DNA from: Rhodococcus koreensis
Lineage (GTDB): Bacteria; Actinomycetota; Actinomycetes; Mycobacteriales; Mycobacteriaceae
Direction of reading: 5' to 3'
DNA: 64,000 bases
Assembly: GCF_900105905.1 (NCBI RefSeq)
Contig: NZ_FNSV01000001.1
Location: forward strand, 124,001-188,000
Of this stretch, positions 9,291 through 18,029 are shown piece after piece. A program made the position numbers and the translations under genes. Numbering within the stretch: position 1 is the first letter of the stretch; each line of letters starts with the position of its first letter. Under the pieces are notes generated by a model that made no database searches, was not told the origin of the DNA, and saw only the letters and a list, made by a program, of their open reading frames with translations.

Positions 9291-10661
9291 TCAATTCGGT
9301 GCAATCGCCGAGCGGACTGGTTCGTGGGCGTCGCGCTTCCCGTCGTTCTGTGACGTTCGTGTCGACACCAGCAGGATCGCCCCCATCCCGATGACCGCGA
9401 AGACGGAGAACGCGTAGAAGTTCCATTGGTAGCCAAGCGTGGACGCCGCTATCCACCCGCCAATGATCGGACCGACGACTGCGCCCGCGCGTCCGATTCC
9501 GATAGTGAGTCCGATTGCGGGAGCCCTCAGGGTTCCCCTGAATACCGTGCCCACGTATCCCATGATCAGGATCTGGGTGCCGATCGTCCCCAGGCCGGCG
9601 ATTGCCACGAAGACGTACAGCATCGGCAGCGGCATCCGGAAGCTGAGCATCAAGATCGATACCGCAGCGAGCAGCAGCACCGTTGCAGTGACCTTTCGCG
9701 ACCCCACCCGATCGGCGAGGGTCGAGGCGATGAGGACTCCGACCATTGCGCCTGCGTTGAGCGCGAGGAGGAACATCAGTGAGCTTCCGAGCGAGTAGCC
9801 GGCCTGCTTCATGATTTGCGGCAGCCATGTGCTGATGCCGTAGGTGATGAGCAGACCGCAGAAGGCTGCGACCGTGAACAGGGTGGCTGCACGCCGGTGC
9901 GCCGGCTTCAGGATCGCGCGCATCGACGCGGAGTCGGACCCGGATGACTCGCTCGACGCCGTGCCGGTCCGCTCCACACCGAAGTCGTGGGCGATCGCAT
10001 CGGCGTCCTCGACCCGGCCACGGCTCATGAGGTACGCCGGCGACTCCGGGAGGTACCGCAGTGCCAGGGGGAACACCGTGACCAGCGGGAGGAGGCACAG
10101 TGCGTACATCCACCGGAACCCGAGGTCGGGCAGTAGGAGGATCCCCGCGACCGCGGCAGCTATCCCGCCGAGGCAGTACCCGCAGCAGGACAGCGCGTTG
10201 TTGAGTTGGCGCCGGCTAGGGGGTGAGAACTCGATGATCAGCGCGACGGACACCGGGACGAATCCTCCCAGACCGATGCCCCCGATGAATCGGAGGATCC
10301 CGAACACCTCGGGGCTGGGCGCGAGGGCGCACAATCCCATCGCAGTCGCGAACCACACCATCGATCCAAGAAAGAGCCGTCGCGGTCCGAACCGTCCTGA
10401 GGCCGCCCCCGACGCGAGCGCGCCGATGAGCATTCCCACGAGGGTGAGGCTGCCGATGGCACCAGCCTCCATTGCAGTGAGGCCCCACCGTTCGTACCCC
10501 AGCAACGATGGCACCGTGGCGCCGTAGACGACCAAGTCGTACCCGTCGCAGATCAATGCGGCGAAGCAGAGGGCCACGATGACGTTCGGACTTCGGCGGG
10601 TACTTGTAGAGCTGATTCCGAGTGCGCCGGTCGCGCCCTCGCCGTCACGCGATACCGTCAT
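9291..10661 (-). CDS. MFS transporter, AAHS (aromatic acid:H+ symporter) family
   Basis: A 456-residue membrane protein with about 12 hydrophobic segments. It has the AAHS signature DGYDLVVYG in helix 1 and the MFS loop motif SGRFGPRRLFLG. Members import aromatic or hydroaromatic acids with protons. The ATG at 10661 has AAAGGA upstream; an in-frame ATG 21 codons earlier has no membrane-protein character. Its place inside the oxidation operon suggests it brings in the substrate. The family points to an acid substrate, but AAHS members are not strictly limited to aromatics. Confidence 0.85.
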   Translation of the reverse strand: MTVSRDGEGATGALGISSTSTRRSPNVIVALCFAALICDGYDLVVYGATVPSLLGYERWGLTAMEAGAIGSLTLVGMLIGALASGAASGRFGPRRLFLGSMVWFATAMGLCALAPSPEVFGILRFIGGIGLGGFVPVSVALIIEFSPPSRRQLNNALSCCGYCLGGIAAAVAGILLLPDLGFRWMYALCLLPLVTVFPLALRYLPESPAYLMSRGRVEDADAIAHDFGVERTGTASSESSGSDSASMRAILKPAHRRAATLFTVAAFCGLLITYGISTWLPQIMKQAGYSLGSSLMFLLALNAGAMVGVLIASTLADRVGSRKVTATVLLLAAVSILMLSFRMPLPMLYVFVAIAGLGTIGTQILIMGYVGTVFRGTLRAPAIGLTIGIGRAGAVVGPIIGGWIAASTLGYQWNFYAFSVFAVIGMGAILLVSTRTSQNDGKRDAHEPVRSAIAPN

Positions 10662-10745
10662 GATCTTCCTTTGTTGTGTCGATGTTTCGGTGTGAGGGGT
10701 GCGCAGGGCCGGGTGGGACGACACCGTCCCACCCGGCGGCGCAGG

Positions 10746-11279
10746 TCAACCGCGAGTCGCGGGAATCATGGTGGCGACGAATGTGACGGAACGGTCGGTC
10801 CGATTGCTCCAGGTGTGCTTGGTCCCGCGCTGCACGAATGTGTCCCCGGATCGCAGAAGCGTCTCGGAGTCCTCGAGCACGGCATACACCTCGCCGGACA
10901 CGATGGTGACGATATCGATGGTCTCGGTGACGTGCAGTCCGCTGATGGCGTCGTCGGCGGTGTAGGCGTCCCCGGCTTGCAGGTCGCCGAGAGCGCTCTC
11001 GTAGCCCGCCGCCGCATCCCACTCGCTGTCCGGCGGGAACGTTGCGAGGCGCACGACGACGCCCTCGGCCGGAGGTGCCAGAGCGACGGTGCCGTCGAGG
11101 GTGTCCTTCGCATCTACCGACGCCGGAATTGTGTCGGCCTGCCAGACGTCGGCGACGGTGAATCCGTCGGTTACTGCACGGGTGGCGGTGTTCTCGTCGA
11201 GGACGATTGTGGACTTTCCGTCGCCGTTGACGCCGGACACGACGCGCCGGGCCTGGAATTGCTTGTGGTCGGAAGGCAT
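10746..11279 (-). CDS. Cupin-domain protein
   Basis: A 177-residue protein with a C-terminal cupin barrel: GLHVTETIDIVTIVSGEVYAVLED, split here as GLHVTETID and VSGEVYAVLED, followed by SGDTFVQRGTKHTW. The His and Glu residues resemble cupin metal ligands, although the first motif is incomplete. Related actinobacterial proteins lie beside oxidoreductase genes and are of undefined role, often called stress or substrate-binding cupins. AAAGGA precedes the ATG at 11279. It lies between NDMA-ADH and the transporter in the same operon. Confidence 0.75.
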   Translation of the reverse strand: MPSDHKQFQARRVVSGVNGDGKSTIVLDENTATRAVTDGFTVADVWQADTIPASVDAKDTLDGTVALAPPAEGVVVRLATFPPDSEWDAAAGYESALGDLQAGDAYTADDAISGLHVTETIDIVTIVSGEVYAVLEDSETLLRSGDTFVQRGTKHTWSNRTDRSVTFVATMIPATRG

Positions 11280-11342
11280 GGGTGTTCCTTTTCTCGAGTT
11301 GTCGTTGTGAGGAAATCTCGGGTAGGGCACTAGCGTTCGGTT

Positions 11343-12455
11343 CTATTGGTCGTGAAGGATGACGCCGCGAATCAGCTTGCCGTCCTTCAGATCCCGGAAT
11401 CCCTGGTTGATGTCTTCGAGGCGGTAGTTCTTGGTGGCGAGTTCGTCGAGTTTCAGGTCGCCCTTGTCGTAGAGGCGGAGCAACCGGACGATGTCGTAGT
11501 GCGGGTTACCGGAGCCGAACATGGTTCCCTTGATGGTCTTTTCGAATTTCGTCAGCACGGCACCCGACACGTGGACGGTGAGTTTTTCCGGTGCCGCCAG
11601 TCCGGTGACCACGACGACACCGCCCCTGCCGACGGCGTCGAACGCGTTCTGCACGACCTCTTCGTCGACGACCCCCACAGTGACCAGAGCCTGATCGGCG
11701 CCCTGCCCCCAGGTGATCTCGTTGATCTTCTCGGCCGCATCGGCCGCGGACGCGAATGCGTGGGTGGCGCCGAACTTCAGGGCGGTCTCGCGCTTGAACG
11801 CCACCGGGTCGACGGCGACGACGTATTTCGCGCCGGCACTGACTGCGCCCTGGACGGCATTGATGCCGATTCCGCCGATTCCGTAGATGACCGTGGTGTC
11901 CCCGGCGCGCACGCCGCCTGCGTAGACCGCAGTGCCCCAGCCGGTCGGCACACCGCATCCGACCAGGACTGCTGTCTCGAGCGGCAGCCAGTCGTCGACT
12001 TTGACGACGGAGTGCTGTGAGAGGGTCGCGCGTTCGGAGAAGGTGCCGAGCATGCAGAGGCTGCCGAAGTCGAGGCCGTCTCCGTGGTAGCGGGTTCCGC
12101 CGTCGGGGAAGGTGCCGAGGACGGCGTTGGCGCCGAGGTCACACAGGCTCTGTCGGCCGGTGGAGCAGTAGCGGCAGGTTCCGCAGGATGGGATGAAGCT
12201 ACAGACGACGTGATCACCGGGGGCGACCTTGGTCACCCCGGGTCCGACCTTTTCGATGATGCCGGAGCCTTCGTGACCTGGGACGATCGGATACCTGGGC
12301 GTGAGGTCGCCGTCGAGCAGGTGCAGGTCCGAGTGGCAGAGTCCGGAGGCGACGAATTTGATCTGTACCTCGCCTACTCCGGGTTCGTCGATGTCGAGTT
12401 CGCGGATCTCGAATTCGGTGCTGTTTTCGAATAGTACTGCAGCTTTGGTCTTCAT
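11343..12455 (-). CDS. NDMA-dependent (nicotinoprotein) alcohol dehydrogenase
   Basis: A 370-residue zinc alcohol dehydrogenase. The catalytic zinc ligands lie in GLCHSD and GHEGSG, and the structural zinc cysteines in CGTCRYCSTGRQSLC. The Rossmann motif is YGIGGIGINA. The start MKTKAAVLFE and the stretch LGTFPDGGTRYH fit the NDMA-dependent subfamily, which keeps NAD tightly bound and passes electrons to mycofactocin. It should oxidise a primary alcohol to an aldehyde for the adjacent dehydrogenases. The mycofactocin biosynthesis genes are not in this window, so the cofactor must be made elsewhere in the genome. Confidence 0.9.
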   Translation of the reverse strand: MKTKAAVLFENSTEFEIRELDIDEPGVGEVQIKFVASGLCHSDLHLLDGDLTPRYPIVPGHEGSGIIEKVGPGVTKVAPGDHVVCSFIPSCGTCRYCSTGRQSLCDLGANAVLGTFPDGGTRYHGDGLDFGSLCMLGTFSERATLSQHSVVKVDDWLPLETAVLVGCGVPTGWGTAVYAGGVRAGDTTVIYGIGGIGINAVQGAVSAGAKYVVAVDPVAFKRETALKFGATHAFASAADAAEKINEITWGQGADQALVTVGVVDEEVVQNAFDAVGRGGVVVVTGLAAPEKLTVHVSGAVLTKFEKTIKGTMFGSGNPHYDIVRLLRLYDKGDLKLDELATKNYRLEDINQGFRDLKDGKLIRGVILHDQ

Positions 12456-12495
12456 GGATGTCTCCGTATCGAAAGAGTAAGTGGAGGAAGGTTTT

Positions 12496-13989
12496 TCAGA
12501 GTTTCATCAGGACGGTTCGTTCTTCGGTGTGTTCGGCGACGGCTTGGAATCCGTACTTGGCGCCGTATCCGCTCTGCTTCTGTCCAGAATGTGGGAGCGA
12601 GGTGGCCCACGCGCCGTAGCAGTTGACCCACAACATTCCGGCCCGGACGCGGCGGGTAAAGCGGTGTGCGCGGCTGAGGTTCTGCGTCCAGAGACCGCCG
12701 GCGAGACCGAATTCGGTACCGTTGGCGAGCGCGAGCGCCTCCTCTTCGTCCCCGAATCGGACGACGTTCACCACGGGGCCGAATACCTCTTCGCGGGCGA
12801 TGCGCATGTCGGGCGTGACGTCGGCGATGATCGTCGGCTGGTAGAAGTTCTCGTTGACGTTCCAGTCCGCGTCCGCTGACCTGCCTCCGAGGACGACGGT
12901 GGCTCCGTCCTCGACGGCTCCGTCGACGTGTCCCTGGACTCGCAGGCGTTGACTGGTCGATATCAGGGGGCCGATGTCGCTGGCCGGTTCGAATCCCGGT
13001 CCGACGGTGAACCGCCGCGCCTCCTGCTGCAACCGTTCCACGACCTCGTCGTAGCATCCGGCCTGGACGAACAACCGCGAACCGGCGACACAGACCTGAC
13101 CGGCGTTCGTGAAGATGCCCGCCGCCGCACCCACGACCGCGGCCGGCAGGTCCGCGTCATCGAAGATGATGTCGGGGGACTTTCCGCCCAGTTCCAGCGT
13201 CATCCGCTTCATGTTCGTGGCCGAGGCTTCGACGATGCGGCGCCCGGTGGCGGTGGAACCGGTGAAGTTGATGCGCGCGATCCCGTGATGGTTGGCGAGA
13301 TGCTCGCCGGCAACGGAGCCGACACCGGGAACGACATTGAGGACTCCGGGTGGCAAGCCGGCTTCTGCGGCCAGTTCCGCAACCCGCAGCGCGGTGAACG
13401 GGGTCAGTTCCGAGGGCTTCCCGACAACCGTGCAACCGGCGGTGAGGGCAGGCGTGATCTGGCGCAGGAAACCCGCGGCGGGCGCGTTCCATGGACAGAT
13501 GGTGCCGACCACCCCCACCGGAACCCGCAGTGTGTGCGCGAAGAGGCCGGGGCCCTGATCGCTGGTCAGACCGGTGAGTTTGGTAGCCCAACCCGATGTT
13601 TCACGAATGGTGTCCGCGGCCCAGTGCACATAGGCAAGCGCTTGCCTCGCCGGCATCCCGTTCTCGAGCACGTCGAGTGCCGCGAGTTCGTACGCGTGCC
13701 GTTCGATCAGCTCGGCCCACGCCCACAGCAGGCGGGCACGTTCACGGCCAGGGGTCTCGCTCCAGGATTCGAACGCCCGTGTCGCGGCGCCCACTGCAGC
13801 ATCGACGTCCTCCTCGTCCGCGAGATGGACGATGCCCAGTTCCCTGTCAGTGGCGGGATCCAACACGGGGAGTAGTTTCCGACCCGCCCGGGCGCTGATA
13901 CGCCCATCAATCCAGGGCAACCATTCACCGCGGAGCAACGCGGAGTCGGCGTCACCGGGCCGAACAGGACAGGGGGTTTGTGGCGTCAA
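12496..13989 (-). CDS. Aldehyde dehydrogenase (2), TTG start
   Basis: A 497-residue aldehyde dehydrogenase with the active-site Glu in LELGGKSPD and the Cys in NAGQVCVAGSR; the cofactor-site residues of CPWNAPA are present. The start is placed at TTG 13989 because GGAGG lies 7 nt upstream and the family-like sequence begins after it. The longer frame to ATG 14046 would run into the operator-like site. It is the first gene of the minus-strand run that continues into NDMA-ADH (40 nt gap), so both likely share the promoter above 14 kb. It should oxidise the aldehyde produced by the alcohol dehydrogenase. Confidence 0.85.
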   Translation of the reverse strand: MTPQTPCPVRPGDADSALLRGEWLPWIDGRISARAGRKLLPVLDPATDRELGIVHLADEEDVDAAVGAATRAFESWSETPGRERARLLWAWAELIERHAYELAALDVLENGMPARQALAYVHWAADTIRETSGWATKLTGLTSDQGPGLFAHTLRVPVGVVGTICPWNAPAAGFLRQITPALTAGCTVVGKPSELTPFTALRVAELAAEAGLPPGVLNVVPGVGSVAGEHLANHHGIARINFTGSTATGRRIVEASATNMKRMTLELGGKSPDIIFDDADLPAAVVGAAAGIFTNAGQVCVAGSRLFVQAGCYDEVVERLQQEARRFTVGPGFEPASDIGPLISTSQRLRVQGHVDGAVEDGATVVLGGRSADADWNVNENFYQPTIIADVTPDMRIAREEVFGPVVNVVRFGDEEEALALANGTEFGLAGGLWTQNLSRAHRFTRRVRAGMLWVNCYGAWATSLPHSGQKQSGYGAKYGFQAVAEHTEERTVLMKL

Positions 13990-14049
13990 GTAGGTACCTC
14001 CGACATTGACGGCGGCTCGCGCTTCACGGGAGCCCTGCCGCATCATGGA

Positions 14050-14070
14050 TCAAATATGATGCGGTAAAAC
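14050..14070. promoter_or_regulatory. GntR-type operator-like site upstream of the oxidation operon
   Basis: AAATATGATGCGG at 14052-14064 shares the core ATATGATGCG with sites at 16.69, 21.27 and 32.2 kb. It lies ~60 nt upstream of the TTG start of the first gene of the operon, where an operator would act. Its left half is less conserved than in the other copies. Confidence 0.45.
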
Positions 14071-14449
14071 TAACAAGGCGCCGACAGTGTGTCAACCATC
14101 ACAACGAACAGGCGGCCCGGGTTTCGTGTAGCCGTTAAGCACGGCATTCAAGCCGGCCGTAAGTTGCTGCACAGCAGAATTTTCGGGCGGATATCGCGGA
14201 AGACTTCGCGCGGGCGCCGAGCGCTCTAGGCGATAGTGCCCTGCGATGCGCGGGAGATGCTCAGACCCGGCACGGGACCGAAGTCGAATCCGGCAACGAG
14301 GGTCGTACGCGCAAAAGGGTGGGACGATCGCCGGATAACTCCCACAGTGGGATAAACCGCGCTCGCTGAACGCAGGGCCGGGGATCGACCGTCATCTCTG
14401 CGGTGGCCCCATCAGGGCGTTGGGGTGACGAACGTGCGGAGATTCCCGG
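14071..14449. other. Intergenic stretch without a gene
   Basis: About 380 bases between the end of the LtrA gene and the oxidation-operon promoter. I see no coding sequence with a ribosome site and no convincing repeat. The right part should hold the -35/-10 region of the operon that starts at 13989. Confidence 0.5.
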
Positions 14450-15631
14450 TTATTCTTCGGTATCCATGGAAGCGGCGTGTGTCTCCTCGCCCGTCGCCCG
14501 TCGGCCGTCGGCGATCGCGACACCGACCAGCACGGCTAGGGCGGCGCATCCCGCCAGATAGGGCGGTGCAGGTAGGGTCGCCACTGCCAGCACGACCAGT
14601 GCGACCAGGGCTATCGGCCGCGATATCGGCACCTCGCGCATCACCGACCGCATGTACCAGGTCTGCGCGGCGAAGAAGAGGAACGGGCCGCCGAAGAGAA
14701 ACACATTGGTCACGGCATCGGTGCGACCAGTCGGATGCGCGATCACCAATTCATCCCCGACCGCGATCGCGAGCAGTCCGGCGACCATCACCAAGAGCGT
14801 GTTAATCGCGTAGCGGCTGGTCCTCACTGGGTCCCGGCCGGCAATGACCTGACTCACCGCGCGAGATTCGGAACGGCGAAAGTACACCCACCACACCGCG
14901 ATGGTGCCGATCACTGCGACCGCACCGGCAAAAAGAGTCATCGGTTCCAGAGGTGCACTGGCAATGGCGGATCCGGTCGTCAGCACCGTCTCCCCCAGCG
15001 CGATGATGAAGAAGAGCCGGGCCCGCTCGAATTGATGTTCGGCCGCGAAGTCGATGCGTTCGGAGTGGAATCGCTTTCCCGGCAGCGGGTGTGCGGACAG
15101 GAGGCCGAGGAGGTCGATCACCGTCGCGATACCCCACAGAATCAATCGTGCGGGACCGTCGACCACCGCACCTGTGATCCACAGCGGTGCGGTGGCCACG
15201 AGCCACACCAGTGCACGCTGGAAGTGCCGGCACATCACGTCGTCGAGCCCGGTGGTCAGCAGCCAGAGCGTTCGTCCGAGCTGGATCGTGAGGTACGTCG
15301 CAACGAACAACCACCCCGCCTCGCCGAATGCCTCCGGCGCCGCGACGTTCATGAACAATCCGAGCACCATGATCACCAACAGCATCATGCGAACCGGGGA
15401 CTGATCGGGGTTGGTCAGGGAACCGGCCCACGACGTGTAGGACCACGCGAGGAACACTGCAACGTACAGCACCAGCGTCTGCGCCAGCCCCGTCCAGCTG
15501 AGATGTTCGACCAGATGGTGCACCAGCTGCCCGATCCCGAAAACGTAGACGAGGTCGAAGAACAGCTCGAGGGGACTGACGCGCGGGTCGTGTGGATCAC
15601 GCTGCAGGGGTCGCGGCCCCGATGTTCTCAT
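14450..15631 (-). CDS. Low-temperature-requirement A (LtrA) family membrane protein
   Basis: A 393-residue membrane protein with about 11 hydrophobic segments. It carries the LtrA hallmarks: SPLELFFDLVYVFGIGQL at the N-terminus, and FERARLFFIIALGE near the middle. The family's biochemical role is unknown; it was named from a Listeria cold-growth mutant. GGGAGGG 8 nt upstream supports ATG 15631 over the in-frame ATG 15661. It stands alone on the minus strand with no evident link to the neighbouring catabolic genes. Confidence 0.85.
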   Translation of the reverse strand: MRTSGPRPLQRDPHDPRVSPLELFFDLVYVFGIGQLVHHLVEHLSWTGLAQTLVLYVAVFLAWSYTSWAGSLTNPDQSPVRMMLLVIMVLGLFMNVAAPEAFGEAGWLFVATYLTIQLGRTLWLLTTGLDDVMCRHFQRALVWLVATAPLWITGAVVDGPARLILWGIATVIDLLGLLSAHPLPGKRFHSERIDFAAEHQFERARLFFIIALGETVLTTGSAIASAPLEPMTLFAGAVAVIGTIAVWWVYFRRSESRAVSQVIAGRDPVRTSRYAINTLLVMVAGLLAIAVGDELVIAHPTGRTDAVTNVFLFGGPFLFFAAQTWYMRSVMREVPISRPIALVALVVLAVATLPAPPYLAGCAALAVLVGVAIADGRRATGEETHAASMDTEE

Positions 15632-15836
15632 CGTCTGCACCCTCCCTGAATCCGGTCGCACGCGTCAGGTCTTAAGGGATTATCCTCGCCTGCAAAATGT
15701 CCACCGAGGCGATCAACCAGATCGGTTGGTGCCGAGAAGGTGATTGTCACCGCATAGCCGGCACGTCTGACCCCGCCGACTGGCCCCGCGGCGCATCCCG
15801 TCGGTGGAGATGCGGTCGCGTCCCAACACGTGTTTT

Positions 15837-16628
15837 TCACCAACCGCCGAAGGACAGTCCCCCGTTCACCGACAGTGTCTGCCCGGTGATCTGGCCGGCC
15901 TCCTCGGAAGCGAGGAATGTGACTGCGTCGGCTACTTCCTCGACCGCCGGCGGTCGACCTGCCGGGAATCGCTTCAATGCCTTGTCGAAGAGCTTCTGCT
16001 GGAAGCTCTCGGTAGCGAAGATCCGGTCCCAGGACGGGGTACCCGAGGTGATGGTCATGGCAACACCGTTGACCCGAATCTGCCACCGCGAGAGTTCCTT
16101 CGCGAGTGTTTTCGTCAGCAGGATCACCCCAGCGCCCGCGGCCCCCATGATGGATTCGCCGGAGGTCGGGGTCCGGGCCGCATCTGTCGTCAACATGACC
16201 ACGGCGCCACCGCGTACGCGCAGGCCTGGCACCGCGGCATGCACGGGGTAGATCCGGGGGAAGAAGCGCGATACGAAGGCACGCTGGAGCTGTTCGCCGG
16301 TCATCTCCGCGAAGGGTGTGGGTCCGAACTCCCCCTGTGCGCCGGCGCTGACCACGATGTCGATGGCCCCGAAGTCACGCACCACTCGGCCGGCTACCTC
16401 GGCGATGCTGTCGTAGTCACCACAGTCACCCGCCTCGAACCGCACCTGATCGGAGACCTCGCGCAACCGATCCATCGCGTCCTTGCCACGCTCAGCTGAC
16501 CGACCGTTCACCACTACCGTCGCACCGCGCTTGGCCAGCCGCACGGCGGTCTCGAGCCCCACGCCGCTGGTGGCTCCGGTGATCAGTGCAACCTTTCCAT
16601 CCAAGTCGGTCTCTGAACCGGCAACCAT
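15837..16628 (-). CDS. SDR-family protein lacking the catalytic tetrad
   Basis: A 263-residue protein with a clear SDR fold. The nucleotide motif TGATSGVG, the strand LAKELSRWQIRVNGVAM and the C-terminal GQTLSVNGG are present. The catalytic residues are not. The usual NAG motif reads VSAGA, the Ser strand reads VMLTTDAA, and the YxxxK site reads MGAAG, so Asn, Tyr and Lys all appear replaced. It may bind NAD(H) or a CoA ester without classical dehydrogenase activity. It is divergent from the CoA-transferase gene at 16785, with an operator-like site between them. Confidence 0.75.
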   Translation of the reverse strand: MVAGSETDLDGKVALITGATSGVGLETAVRLAKRGATVVVNGRSAERGKDAMDRLREVSDQVRFEAGDCGDYDSIAEVAGRVVRDFGAIDIVVSAGAQGEFGPTPFAEMTGEQLQRAFVSRFFPRIYPVHAAVPGLRVRGGAVVMLTTDAARTPTSGESIMGAAGAGVILLTKTLAKELSRWQIRVNGVAMTITSGTPSWDRIFATESFQQKLFDKALKRFPAGRPPAVEEVADAVTFLASEEAGQITGQTLSVNGGLSFGGW

Positions 16629-16674
16629 CTCACTACCTCCAGTGCTCTTGTCGTGGATTGCGAACCCTATTACC

Positions 16675-16705
16675 GTAACATGGATGATATATGATGCGTA
16701 TTCTG
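16675..16705. promoter_or_regulatory. GntR-type operator-like site between divergent genes
   Basis: GATATATGATGCGTA at 16686-16700 matches the core ATATATGATGCG found at 21.27 kb and, in part, elsewhere. It lies in the 156-bp gap between the minus SDR gene (start 16628) and the plus CoA-transferase gene (start 16785), so it could control both. Confidence 0.55.
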
Positions 16706-16784
16706 CGTGAGTTTCCGCGCTACTTCATGCGCCGTCGATTTCGGCCTATCGTGAGCAACTATCCAGACAAGGACAACCCCACTC

Positions 16785-18029
16785 ATGCCCGACTTTTCAA
16801 TCACCGAGTTCCTCCGTCCCGGTGATCTCGTCGCCATCGGAGAGGCCACTGCCGAGCCGCGCACTCTCGTCGCACGCTTCCTCGATGCCGCCCGCGACAT
16901 CGACGACCTCACGGCGCTGTGCGGATATGCTCTCGATGACATCTGGCACAGCGTGCCTGACGGGCACCCCACGGTGATGTCCTACGCCGCGCACGGGTCC
17001 CTGCGGAAGCTGGCGGCCACCGGCCAACTCCAGATCCTGCCGTGCCATCTCTCGAGTGTGGTCCGGTTCATTCGCAACGGCACCCTTCCGGTCGACGTGG
17101 TCCTCATCCAGTTGCCGCCTGCGGACGCGGACGGCTTCCACAGCCTGGGAGCGACTGTGGGCTATCTCGTCGACGCACTCGACTCGGCACGCGTGGTTCT
17201 CGCCGAGATCAACCCCAACATGCCCCGAACCAACAGTTCCCGACGCATCCACCAGTCCCGGATCACCGCGACCGTCACGTCCGACATCCCGCTCCCCGGT
17301 TCCCCGACCAGACCGGCCACCGAGGTCGACCGGACCATCGCGGCCAATGTGGCAACCCTGATTCCCGACGGTGCCAGTCTGCAGCTGGGCGTCGGTGCGA
17401 TACCCGCCGAGATCACCAAGGTGATTCGAGAACGATCAGGATTGCGGATCCGGTCCAACCTGATCGGCGACTGGATTTTCGATCTCGTGGACTCCGGTGC
17501 CGTCGACATCAGCGTGGCCGGGTCGTGCACCACTGGCATGGCACTCGGGAGCCGGCGACTATATGACTTCGTCGACGGCAACACCGGCATCGACTTCGTG
17601 CACCTGGACGAACTTCTGGCGCCCGCCACACTCGCAACCTGCGACCCGTTCATCGTCGTCAACTCCGCTCTGCAAGTCGACCTGCTCGGGCAGGTGAACG
17701 CGGAATCGCTCGGTGGACTCTATGTCGGCGCAGTCGGCGGGCAGGTCGACTCCTTCCGCGCCACCCGGATGGCGAAATCCGGTCTGTCGGTCATCGCGCT
17801 ACCGGCCACCAATCCGGCCGGTGACAAGAGCTCCATCGTCGCGCAGCTCACTGGGCCGACGACGTCACTGCAAAGCGACGTCGACATCATCGCCACGGAG
17901 TACGGGGTCGCGGACCTGCGCGCGACCACGGCAGCCCAGCGCGCGGAGCGACTCATCGCCGTCGCAGCACCGGCGCACCGCGACAAGCTGCGTACCGAAC
18001 TGACCGGCGGACACCGAACCGAGCGGTGA
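16785..18029 (+). CDS. Acetyl-CoA hydrolase/transferase family protein (class I CoA-transferase)
   Basis: A 414-residue protein of the acetyl-CoA hydrolase/4-hydroxybutyrate CoA-transferase family. The family motifs LQLGVGAIPAEI and VNAESLGG are seen; the Glu of the latter is the likely CoA-binding glutamate. Members move CoA between short-chain acids such as acetate, succinate or hydroxybutyrate. Its stop overlaps the GTG of the next gene by 4 nt, indicating a two-gene operon with a transporter. The operator-like site at 16.69 kb lies ~85 nt upstream. Donor and acceptor cannot be told from sequence. Confidence 0.85.
   Translation: MPDFSITEFLRPGDLVAIGEATAEPRTLVARFLDAARDIDDLTALCGYALDDIWHSVPDGHPTVMSYAAHGSLRKLAATGQLQILPCHLSSVVRFIRNGTLPVDVVLIQLPPADADGFHSLGATVGYLVDALDSARVVLAEINPNMPRTNSSRRIHQSRITATVTSDIPLPGSPTRPATEVDRTIAANVATLIPDGASLQLGVGAIPAEITKVIRERSGLRIRSNLIGDWIFDLVDSGAVDISVAGSCTTGMALGSRRLYDFVDGNTGIDFVHLDELLAPATLATCDPFIVVNSALQVDLLGQVNAESLGGLYVGAVGGQVDSFRATRMAKSGLSVIALPATNPAGDKSSIVAQLTGPTTSLQSDVDIIATEYGVADLRATTAAQRAERLIAVAAPAHRDKLRTELTGGHRTER

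Noticed and set aside
5911..13989. Mycofactocin biosynthesis genes within the operon
   Set aside because: None of the small precursor peptide, radical SAM or related genes was found among the frames in this region.
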